DNA of 45,065 nt, from NCBI GenBank assembly GCA_018644665.1, contig JABGQA010000131.1, positions 1 through 45,065 of the forward strand, in the 5' to 3' direction. Shown here one piece after another: positions 17,981-25,267 of the stretch. The stretch comes from Candidatus Poribacteria bacterium (GTDB lineage Bacteria; Poribacteria; WGA-4E; GCA-2687025). Made by a program: the position numbers and the translations under genes. The notes beneath the pieces were generated by a model, which was not told the origin of the DNA, ran no database searches, and saw only the letters and a program-made list of their open reading frames with translations. The first letter of the stretch is position 1, and each line of letters begins with the position of its first letter.

Positions 17981-18853
17981 CTAGCGAGGCGCCGTCGAAG
18001 CTGGGGCGCCGGCGCCAGCCGCGGACGGATCGAGCGGGGGGAACGTCCAGCCGCCGGATTCGATGGTGGCAGCCCGCAGCAGCCAGGTGCCGCTGCCGGA
18101 TTGTGGGCCCGTTGCGTAGGCTGCGCGGTAGGCTGCGACGGCATCATCGGCGCGGCCGAGCCGCTCGTACGCCTGCCCAAGGTACGCGTAGCTCCGCGAG
18201 TCCCCTGGATCTACGTCAGTCGCTGCAACCAGCCGGTCCACGGCCGCTGTCGGATCAGAGTCCATCGCCGCCTCGCCATAGCCGCGCAGCGCCTCACCCG
18301 AGCGCGGTCGCATCTCAAGTAGCCGGGCGTACTCCGCGATGGCCTCGTCTCGCGACGGGTGCCGCAGGAGCTGTGCGAGCATCATGCCCAGACCAAACGA
18401 CTCCGGCTCAGCGGCGAGGCCTCGACGCGCGTACTCTATGGCCTGGGCCGTCTCGTAATTGAAGTTGTGGAACATGTACTCAGCGGCCGCGCGCGGGGTC
18501 ATGCGCTCGGTCCGGATCTCGAATTCCCTAGGGTCGTGCGCGTCTGAGTAGGGGCCACCTGCTACCCACGCGGCGTGCGACGCGTCGCGTAGCGCGTTGA
18601 TTCGTGCCCGCTGATCTGCTGTTAGGGCGCTGCGACTGGGCCGTAGACCCAGCCCGCCCGTCGTCGAGACATTCCCCTTCGTGAACGCGGGAGCCGCGGT
18701 GGCGGTGGTAGACACCACGCCGGGAATGTCGCTGCCGGGGCCATCGCGTAGATGCGGAGCGATCGATGTCTCGGGCGTGGACCCGCGCCCTAGCCACAGG
18801 GCCATCGCCCCAACTGCGACGGCCAACCCAAGAACGGTCACTGCCCTGGACAT
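17981..18853 (-). CDS. Membrane-anchored TPR-repeat protein
   Basis: A 290-residue protein with an N-terminal hydrophobic segment (VTVLGLAVAVGAMALWLG), a low-complexity linker, and TPR helices from about residue 140: AQAIEYARRGLAAEPES, EAIAEYARLLEMRPRSGEALRGYGEAAM, and SYAYLGQAYERLGRADDAVAAYRAA. TPR proteins are scaffolds; the partner is unknown. The ATG at 18853 lies inside the last 16 bases of the paiB gene, so the two are probably translationally coupled. It lies just beyond the tRNA-Arg remnant. Confidence 0.8.
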   Translation of the reverse strand: MSRAVTVLGLAVAVGAMALWLGRGSTPETSIAPHLRDGPGSDIPGVVSTTATAAPAFTKGNVSTTGGLGLRPSRSALTADQRARINALRDASHAAWVAGGPYSDAHDPREFEIRTERMTPRAAAEYMFHNFNYETAQAIEYARRGLAAEPESFGLGMMLAQLLRHPSRDEAIAEYARLLEMRPRSGEALRGYGEAAMDSDPTAAVDRLVAATDVDPGDSRSYAYLGQAYERLGRADDAVAAYRAAYATGPQSGSGTWLLRAATIESGGWTFPPLDPSAAGAGAPASTAPR

Positions 18854-19497
18854 GAAGCGCCTAACAGATGAGAGGGCGGCCGCGCTGGCTGCATCGCGCG
18901 ATCGACCATCGCTTGGCCGAGGGCCGCGGTGTTCGTGTCCGTCGACGCGGTCAGATGCGCCACGATCCCCGCCCGGCCCTCCGACGATCGGTTCTGGCCG
19001 AGCTTGAAGTTCCCTTCCAAGCGCGTCACGTCCATCTCGAAGGGGACGATTCCCGCGACCATGCGCGTCCTCAGAGCCTCGTCGGCGTCGTCCCATACGG
19101 CTCGAAAGTCCGGATCGAATCCAGCGATCAGTTCGTGCACGAACTCGTGAGCGTCTTCGCCGTCCAAGGTGCGCACGGGACCGGACGCGTGCACCGCGAT
19201 GTAGTCCCAGGTCGGACCGGCGCCAGGATCGCACAGAATCGGCGAGACGTAGGCGTGCGGGCCCTGGAACGCGATCAGCGTCCGCACGTCACCGTCCAGT
19301 AGGGCGGAATGCTCGTTCGCCCGAGCCATGTGCGCGCGGATGCGGATGTCGTCGCCGTCGCATACGCCAAGGACCGGGATGTGCGTCACCGCCGGGACAC
19401 CGCTCGTCGGCGTGATCACCGTCGCGAACGGATGGTCGCGCATGGACGCGAGGAGCGTCGCGGGGTCGTGGACCTGGGACGGACGCGGGATGTACAT
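18838..19497 (-). CDS. paiB: PaiB-like FMN-binding protein, intact copy 2
   Basis: A 219-residue member of the FMN-binding PaiB family (split-barrel, pyridoxamine-phosphate-oxidase-like). In Bacillus PaiB is described as a repressor of protease and sporulation genes; many homologues have no known role and some degrade small toxic molecules. Motifs: MYIPRPSQ, HPFATVITP, THIPVLGV, IRAHMARANEH, AFQGPHAYVSP, WDYIAVHASG, and a C-terminal LEGNFKLGQNRS. The start at 19497 follows GGGAG at about ten bases. The C terminus differs from copy 1: instead of stopping after the DRAK equivalent it reads on for about 18 residues into the TPR gene start. It is the intact partner of the 449-bp repeat. Confidence 0.85.
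   Translation of the reverse strand: MYIPRPSQVHDPATLLASMRDHPFATVITPTSGVPAVTHIPVLGVCDGDDIRIRAHMARANEHSALLDGDVRTLIAFQGPHAYVSPILCDPGAGPTWDYIAVHASGPVRTLDGEDAHEFVHELIAGFDPDFRAVWDDADEALRTRMVAGIVPFEMDVTRLEGNFKLGQNRSSEGRAGIVAHLTASTDTNTAALGQAMVDRAMQPARPPSHLLGASCPGQ
18983..19431. repeat. 449-bp direct repeat, right copy
   Basis: Matches 8010-8458 base for base by eye, while neighbouring gene segments differ. Recombination between the copies would excise about 10.97 kb. Confidence 0.9.
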
Positions 19498-19764
19498 TCC
19501 GGCCGGTCTCCCGTCGGGTCGGCGATCCACGGGCCCCATGAATCCGCTGCGACTCAGGCCCGCGCGCGCACGCGCCCAGAGCGCGGACCTGTCGCGCCTA
19601 CCCGGTCAGCGGGCGCGGAAGCGTCTCCGGCCCGATCCTCGTCGACACCGGCAGCAGGCACAATGCCGGCTCCATGCGTCGGTGGGCGACGCGCTCAGCG
19701 CTCGACTGTGGCCGTGGGCCGGCCATGTACGGCCGCGCTCGCTTACTCGACTGGCGCGCATCGA

Positions 19765-20286
19765 CTAGGCAGCCCTGCGGCGGCGGAACCATGCCGATGC
19801 GTCGCTCCGGAACAGATAGACGTATGCGACAACCGGCAATGCTAGATGCGCGGCGTGCAGCAGGGCCCACACGCGCTCGTCGTCCAGCGGGCGGAGTAGG
19901 TCCGCGACATACGCTGGGTTCCGCGCGAAGATCAGCGCCAGCAACGCGATCCGTGCCCAGTTGCGTCCAGCCGCGATCTTGAAGATGAGGAACACCATCA
20001 AACCGGGCACGAGGCCGGTGGAGGCGACGAAGGCGATGTCAAGCCACCGCCTGAACGGCTCGCTATGCACCCGGTGCAACCTGTCGATGTCCGGCCCCAG
20101 AATGACCAGCCGCACGCCCGCGGCGCCCGCCGCCGCCGCCAGCAGCGTCACCGCACGGCTTACGCTCCGCGGCCGCTCGGCGATCGCTGCTCGCGCGCTC
20201 TCCTCCGCGTCCAGCCTCTTGTTGACCTCGCGCCGCTCCACCTCCTCCAAGTAGATGCGCTCGCGGTCTTCGCGGGTGAGTTCCAT
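19765..20286 (-). CDS. Four-helix membrane protein, tandem copy 1
   Basis: A 173-residue protein with a charged helical N terminus (MELTREDRERIYLEEVERREVN is close to the paralogues), then four predicted membrane helices at about 45-67, 85-110, 114-130 and 140-160. Hallmarks are AGRNWARIALL before helix 3 and the C-terminal FRSDASAWFRRRR. Small membrane proteins with this GRNWARI...WF pattern are widespread and uncharacterised. The ATG at 20286 has GAAGGA seven bases upstream. Most similar to copy 2. Confidence 0.75.
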   Translation of the reverse strand: MELTREDRERIYLEEVERREVNKRLDAEESARAAIAERPRSVSRAVTLLAAAAGAAGVRLVILGPDIDRLHRVHSEPFRRWLDIAFVASTGLVPGLMVFLIFKIAAGRNWARIALLALIFARNPAYVADLLRPLDDERVWALLHAAHLALPVVAYVYLFRSDASAWFRRRRAA

Positions 20287-20471
20287 CTCGCGTCCTTCAA
20301 CAGCGCGCCACAGGGCCGGTGAGTGGCGCCGGTGGCCCGCATACGATGCGCTCGCGACAGATCGTATACCCGAGCTTCGCACAACGCACTCGCTTCGTCC
20401 ACGGCCAGCAGACCGCCGACGGGCGCCTGACTGTCGGTCCCAAGCGTATGGCGTTCCTTCACGCGCATCGA

Positions 20472-20990
20472 CTAGCGGGTGCGACGCCGCCGGAACCATG
20501 CCGATGCGTCGGGCTGGAACAGACAGACGTACGCGACGATCGCCAACACCCCATGCGCGACGCTGAGCAGCACTGACGGATGCGCGTCGTTCAGACCCCG
20601 GTGTAGGTCGGTATGCGTTGCGCTCTGGGCGAAAACCACCGCCAGCAACGCGATCCGTGCCCAGTTGCGTCCAGCCGCGATCTTGAAGATGAGGAACACC
20701 ATCAACCCGGGCACGAGGCCGGTGCAGGCGACGAGGGCGATGTCAAGCCACCGCTTGAACGGCTCGCTATGCACCCGGCGCAACCTGTCGATGTCCGGCC
20801 CCAGAATGACCAGCCGCACGCCCGCGGTGCCCGCCGCCACTGCCAGCAGCGTCACCGCACGGCTTACGCTCCGCGGCCGCTCGGTGATCGCTGCGCGCGC
20901 TCTCTCCTCCGGGTCTAGCTTCCTGTTGACCTCGCGACGCTCCACCTCCTCCAGGTAGATGCGCTCGCGCTCTTCCGGGCTGAGTTCCAT
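20472..20990 (-). CDS. Four-helix membrane protein, tandem copy 2
   Basis: A 172-residue paralogue of the gene at 19765-20286. Helices 1 and 2 are almost the same (VRLVILGPDIDRL, GLVPGLMVFLIFKIAAG), while the loop after helix 3 (QSATHTDLHRGLNDAHPS) differs. The C terminus is again FQPDASAWFRRRR. The start is ATG at 20990 after AAGGACGCGAG. Its leader is shared with copies 1 and 3. Confidence 0.75.
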   Translation of the reverse strand: MELSPEERERIYLEEVERREVNRKLDPEERARAAITERPRSVSRAVTLLAVAAGTAGVRLVILGPDIDRLRRVHSEPFKRWLDIALVACTGLVPGLMVFLIFKIAAGRNWARIALLAVVFAQSATHTDLHRGLNDAHPSVLLSVAHGVLAIVAYVCLFQPDASAWFRRRRTR

Positions 20991-21164
20991 CTCGCGTCCT
21001 TCACGTGACCGCCACAGGGCCGGTGAGTCGCCGATCATGATGCGCTCGCGGCGGCTCCTATACCCGAGTTCGCACAACGCACTCGCGTCGCCCACGTCCA
21101 GCAGACCACCGAGGGGCGCCTGATCGTCCGTCCCAAGCGTATGGCGTTCCTTCACGCGCATCGA

Positions 21165-21689
21165 CTAGCGGGTGCGACGCCGCCGAAACCATGCCGATGC
21201 GTCGCTGCGAAAAAGATAGGCGGACGCGACGATCGCCAACGTCAGGTGCGCGACGCTGACCGGGGCCCACATCCACGCGCCGTGCGGGCCGCCGAGTAAA
21301 TGGGGGATCACTCCTGCGCTCTGGATAAAGACCAGCACCACCGACGCGATCCGCGCCCAGTTCCGCCCCGCGCTCTTCTTGTACCAGAGAAACCCCGTCA
21401 CACCGACCGAGAGGATGGCGGCGGCAAGTCCTGCGCCGTAGAGCAACCCCAGATACGAGTCGCTGGACAAAACCCGGCGCAGCGCGTCGCCGCCCGGCCG
21501 CAGGAAAGCCATCCTCGCGTTTGCCACCATCGTCGCCACTAGCAGCAGCCTCAGCCCGCGCGTCACGCTCTGAGGCCGCTCCGCGGCCTTCGCGCGCGCG
21601 CGCTCCTCCACGTCTAGCTTCTTGTTGACCTCGCGACGCTCCACCTCCTCCAGGTAGATGCGCTCGCGCTCTTCCGGGGTGAGTTCCAT
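21165..21689 (-). CDS. Four-helix membrane protein, tandem copy 3
   Basis: A 174-residue paralogue, more diverged in helices 1 and 2 (LLLVATMVANARMAFL, AAILSVGVTGFLWYKK), yet with the same N-terminal charged helix, SAGRNWARIASV and the end FRSDASAWFRRRR. The start ATG at 21689 follows a leader like those of copies 1 and 2. Divergence confined to the membrane part suggests change of function or relaxed constraint. Confidence 0.75.
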   Translation of the reverse strand: MELTPEERERIYLEEVERREVNKKLDVEERARAKAAERPQSVTRGLRLLLVATMVANARMAFLRPGGDALRRVLSSDSYLGLLYGAGLAAAILSVGVTGFLWYKKSAGRNWARIASVVLVFIQSAGVIPHLLGGPHGAWMWAPVSVAHLTLAIVASAYLFRSDASAWFRRRRTR

Positions 21690-22001
21690 CTAGCGTCCTT
21701 CATGTGGCCGCCTCAGGGTCGATCGGCGCCTACGGCGGCCCGATTGCGATGCGCCACATACCCGAGCTTCGCACAACGCACTCGATTCGTCCACGTCCAG
21801 CAGACCGCCGAGGGGAGTGTGCTCGCCGTCCCCAGCCGCCTGTTGCGGCCTTCACGCCCTCGAGTCGCTGCCGGGCCCGCATGGGCGCCCGCCCCACGAG
21901 TAGAACCTGCTGCGTCTGGAGGGTCTGGGGATCGAAGCGTCGCCGGTCTGATCCCCGCAACATCGACACGCGCATCGGCCCGCGGTCCGCCCATCGGCGG
22001 T

Positions 22002-22659
22002 CTAGGTTGATGCGATAGAGTCTGGTCGCGCGCCGGCCGGGTCGGTCCGTGCTGTCCGCGTCCGCTTCGCGTTCATCGCAAGGGCTGTCCGACATGGCCG
22101 GAACCACGCCGATGCGTCGCCCCAGAACAGACCGGCGCACGCGATGATCGGCAATGCCAGATGCGCGGCGCTGAGGAGCGGCCATAGGCGCGCGTCCTTC
22201 AGCGGGCCGAGAACGTCGGCCAACGCCGCGGGGGTCTGGGCGACGACCAGCGCCAAGAACGCGATCCGCGCCCAGTTGCGCCCAGCGCTGGTCTTGAAAA
22301 TGACAAACAGCGTCAGCCCGAGCCGGATGATCGCGCCATGGAAACTGCCGTTAAACCACACGTTGGGCGGCTCGCCATACGCCATGCGGGACGCGACCGG
22401 GTCCAGGGCGATGATGACCACCCTCGCCCCAGCCACACACGCCGCCACTAGCATGAGCGTCACCGCGTCGCTCACATTCCGCGGCCGGGCGGTGATCGCC
22501 GCGCGCGCGCTCCTCCTCCGGCCTCTCATTGGCCTCCCGACGCGCGGCCTCCTCCAAGGAGATGCGCTCGCGCTCCTCCTCGTGAGGCCGCTGGTTGGTC
22601 TCGCAACGCGCCGCCTCTGCCAAGGAGATGCGCTCGCGCTCTACGCGAGTGAGTTCCAT
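22002..22659 (-). pseudogene. Four-helix membrane protein, tandem copy 4, frameshifted
   Basis: The N terminus (MELTRVERERISL...) lies in one frame and the membrane part (ARPRNVSDAVTLMLVAA ... SAGRNWARIAFLAL ... GDASAWFR) in another. The frames would join exactly if one GC dinucleotide were added to the (GC)n run at 22499-22511, giving ERARAAITARP as in the other copies. The C terminus carries an added tail of about 30 residues. It contains a 66-bp internal duplication. It may be a pseudogene, a phase-variable gene or an assembly error. Confidence 0.65.
22510..22641 (-). repeat. Two 66-bp in-frame tandem repeats in copy 4
   Basis: The string AAGGAGATGCGCTCGCGCTC recurs at an interval of exactly 66 bases (22556 and 22622). 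It encodes two 22-residue units, ERERISLAEAAR... and ERERISLEEAAR..., where the paralogues have one. Confidence 0.8.
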
Positions 22660-23009
22660 CTCGCGTCCTTCACGTGACCGCCACGGGGTCGCTCAGTAGC
22701 AAAGGTAGCCTATTTGTGATGCGCTTGCGATGGCTCGCATATACGAGGCTCGCACATGGCGCCCGCTGCGTCCAAGTCCTGGTCCCTCGCCGTCGAGCTC
22801 GACGTGGTTCCGGCGGCGCCCCTGTGAGCCGGGCCGGTCGGCGCCCGGCATCGAGCCAGGGACGCCGACGAAAGGGCGTCATCCAGGCGGCCACGAGTGG
22901 GAGCCGCAGACGCGCCTCACCCCGGCTCGCAACCCGGCGCGACGCACGACCCGCGGACGGACGCGCTCGCACGGTGAAGTGGCGTATCGTGGAGGGAAAG
23001 GAGTTCATA

Positions 23010-23927
23010 TTGCAGTTCAAGCAACGGCTCGTATTCTTCGTGGGTGGCTGCGCGTTCGTCCTTCTGGGGCAGGTGGCGACCAGCCTGATCGTCCCTCGCG
23101 CGACCGCTCAGAGCGGCCCTCCAAGCGCCGAGTTCAGCGAGTTGACCGTCCGCAGTCTGAGAGTCGTCGACGAGAGCGGCGCCATCCGCGTGCGCGTCGA
23201 GGTCATACCCGACGACGAGATGAATCAGTTCGCCCAGGCGCTGAACTCAGACGATTGGACGGATCAGCTCATCTCGGCATCGAACTCGCAGGGCGAGGAC
23301 GTGTTCAGCCTGTCCGCCGACAACGACGGCGCATCGATCGTAGTGCCCGGCGTCGAGGACGACGCGCCGGGTGGCGGCATCCTCATCTCGTCCAGCGACG
23401 GCAGCATCCACGCCGGTTCCGTGGCCGCGAAGACCGTCAGCGTATACAGCGGCGACGGAGCGACTGCCGCATACATGCAAGGGGGAGCCCCAGACCAGCC
23501 TTCGCTCGTGGTTGGAGGGCAGGGCGGCCCGGCGGTCGCCGTCTGGCCCACCGCCGTCAGTGTCTCCGATGGCGATGAGCGGGTGGCGACCATGTGGTCC
23601 GAAGCGTCCGGCGGGAGGATGGCGGTGTACCAAACCGGCGGCGCGCCGGCCGCCAGTATGCTCTCGGAGGCCGCAGGCGGACGCGTGTCCGTGTATCAGA
23701 CTGGCGGAACCGCAGTCGCCGCGATCGCGACGGGGCCGGAGGGCGGTTCCGTGTCCGTGGCACACGCCGACGGAGCCATCGCCGCGTCCGTGCTCGCGGA
23801 CACGCACGGCGGCGCGATGCGCGTGTTCGACAAGGGCAACAACCTCGTGCGCGCCGCGGTCGGCGTGAATGCCACCGGGACCGGCGCCGTCGGATTGTGG
23901 GACAAGGACAACCAGGCCGTGCGCTAG
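23010..23927 (+). CDS. Envelope protein with about 22-residue beta repeats
   Basis: A 305-residue protein with an N-terminal signal or anchor helix (LVFFVGGCAFVLLGQVATSLIV, abbreviated) followed by ELTVRSLRVVDESGAIRVRVEV, typical of proteins that carry repeated VVDENGK-R-like strands. The second half has clear repeats of about 22 residues: GGRMAVYQTGG, GGRVSVYQTGG, GGSVSVAHADG, GGAMRVFDKGN, and a final GLWDKDNQAVR. These probably form a beta-helix or beta-solenoid stalk. The start is taken as TTG at 23010, with AAGGAG six bases before; the longer frame from 22674 lacks protein character. Function unknown. Confidence 0.7.
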   Translation: MQFKQRLVFFVGGCAFVLLGQVATSLIVPRATAQSGPPSAEFSELTVRSLRVVDESGAIRVRVEVIPDDEMNQFAQALNSDDWTDQLISASNSQGEDVFSLSADNDGASIVVPGVEDDAPGGGILISSSDGSIHAGSVAAKTVSVYSGDGATAAYMQGGAPDQPSLVVGGQGGPAVAVWPTAVSVSDGDERVATMWSEASGGRMAVYQTGGAPAASMLSEAAGGRVSVYQTGGTAVAAIATGPEGGSVSVAHADGAIAASVLADTHGGAMRVFDKGNNLVRAAVGVNATGTGAVGLWDKDNQAVR

Positions 23928-24339
23928 TCCGTCGGCTCGCCCGCGCGTGACCTTCGGCAGAGAGACGCCGCGCCGTCGATTACCGACGCCGGGGCCGCCG
24001 GGCGCGACGCCCCTGCCACGCGGGGCCGTCCAGCCACGACAGAAACGCCTCGTGGGACACGGCCTCGGCGCCGTCGCTGAATGGCCTGTCGTCGTCGCGG
24101 GACAGCTTTGCGTCGAACGCGCGGACCTGCTGGCGTAGGCGAGCGACGCCGCGTGCTCACCGCGCAGAACCGTCACGGTCGCGGCGTGCGTGTAGTAGCC
24201 TTCCGCGTGACGGCGCGCGGCGTCATCGACCGTGGCGGGAAGTCGGATGGCGCGGCAGCTCCGCCCGCGAGGCCGGAGTCGCCGAGAAGCGGACCGACGT
24301 CATAGAGTGGATCGACTGGCACGGCGAGCCTGTATTTGC
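23928..24339. other. Intergenic, possible decayed gene on the minus strand
   Basis: No intact gene. On the minus strand, ARRHAEGYYTHAATVTVLRG (to about 24140) joins across one frameshift to RLRQQVRAFDAKLSRDDDRP and then EAFLSWLDGPAW near 24030, which is protein-like. Family unknown. Confidence 0.3.
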
Positions 24340-24975
24340 TTACAGGGGTTCGGCCGTCGTGGTGAACCCGATCGAAATGGCAGCCTCGGCGCCCGTAAGG
24401 TCAGACACGGTTCCGCGGACCTCGTACCGGGTCTCCATGAGGATTGGCGCCCGGGGATTCGGGTGCAACGTGACCGTGTTCCCGTCGGCGGTTGCGATCC
24501 AGTCCAAGGAAACGCCAGCGGTCGAGATGGTCAGAACGTGCACATCGACGGGTCCATAGAACTCGAGCGCTAACCCGTCGGACAGTTCGGCCGGATCAAC
24601 GTCGTCCCTAGCATTCACATCGGGCCTCACTGACTCCAGACTTGGTGGTGGCCGGTGGGCGGATAGCACGTAGAACGTCAAGGTCGTCGAGGAACTATCC
24701 CCCCAGGAAATCGTCTGCAGCGCGCCGCCTGCAAGGCGGAACGTGCGCGACGTTCCGGCGCCCAGCGCCGTTGTGCCATTGACGACGACCACCCCCGGGT
24801 CCGAGGTAAAGATCAGGGTGACCGGTGTGCCCTCCAGAACCCTTGACCCGTTGGCGGGGAAGCTCGACAGCAGCGAAGGCGGCGGCCCGACAGCCTCCGG
24901 CTCGCCGCAGCCCGCTTCCAGCGTCCAGAATACGGCGAACAGCACGACACCGGCCGTGGCGACCCATGCACGCAT
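24340..24975 (-). CDS. Lipoprotein with Ig-like domains
   Basis: A 211-residue protein with a lipoprotein signal peptide: MRAWVATAG, hydrophobic core VVLFAVFW, and lipobox LEAGC with the lipidated Cys near residue 23. Two beta domains follow. The first has SSFPANGSRVLEGTPVTLIF. The second resembles a bacterial Ig-like (Big_5 type) domain: ELSDGLALEFYGPVDV ... TVTLHPN ... YEVRGTVSDLTG. The start ATG at 24975 follows GGAAGGA. The frame extending to 25494 is not needed. It faces the primase gene across 290 bases. Confidence 0.75.
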   Translation of the reverse strand: MRAWVATAGVVLFAVFWTLEAGCGEPEAVGPPPSLLSSFPANGSRVLEGTPVTLIFTSDPGVVVVNGTTALGAGTSRTFRLAGGALQTISWGDSSSTTLTFYVLSAHRPPPSLESVRPDVNARDDVDPAELSDGLALEFYGPVDVHVLTISTAGVSLDWIATADGNTVTLHPNPRAPILMETRYEVRGTVSDLTGAEAAISIGFTTTAEPL

Positions 24976-25212
24976 ATTCCCGTCCTTCCTATCGCGGCGT
25001 CGCGCGCGTGGGACGGCCGTCGCACCGCGTGCGCCCGCATCTCGCACCAGTGGGCGGGTCGGCCGACGGCTGCGCGTCACACCGAGGCGTCTGGCGCCGT
25101 GCCTACGTGATACCTGCTGGCCTGCCCGCGGGCAAGTAGCGTTGAGCCGCACGAGTCCGGACCAGTCGGACATCACGAGCAAATACTGAGTTGCCAATCG
25201 GTCGTGCGGGTG

Positions 25213-25230
25213 GTAGTACTTATATACTAC
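25213..25230. promoter_or_regulatory. AT-rich palindrome before the primase gene
   Basis: GTAGTA-CTTATA-TACTAC, a perfect 6-bp inverted repeat with an AT-rich centre containing TATACT, 38 bases before the primase start. It resembles an operator overlapping a -10 element in an otherwise GC-rich region. Confidence 0.45.
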
Positions 25231-25267
25231 AACTGCATGTCCGCACACAACCGGGGCGACCGGACAC

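Larger units (their letters stand above)
20287..22860. repeat. Conserved leaders of the tandem gene array
   Basis: The stretches upstream of copies 1 to 3 are related, for example the 17-mer TTCGCACAACGCACTCG at 20376, 21069 and 21768, spaced 693 and 699 bases. A weaker relative lies near 22745, upstream of copy 4. So the duplicated unit is gene plus leader, about 0.7 kb. The 312 bases at 21690-22001 and the 350 at 22660-23009 hold nothing else recognisable. Confidence 0.7.

Noticed and set aside
22674..23009. N-terminal extension of the beta-repeat protein
   Set aside because: Arginine-rich and overlaps the leader of copy 4; a TTG with an excellent ribosome site explains the start.
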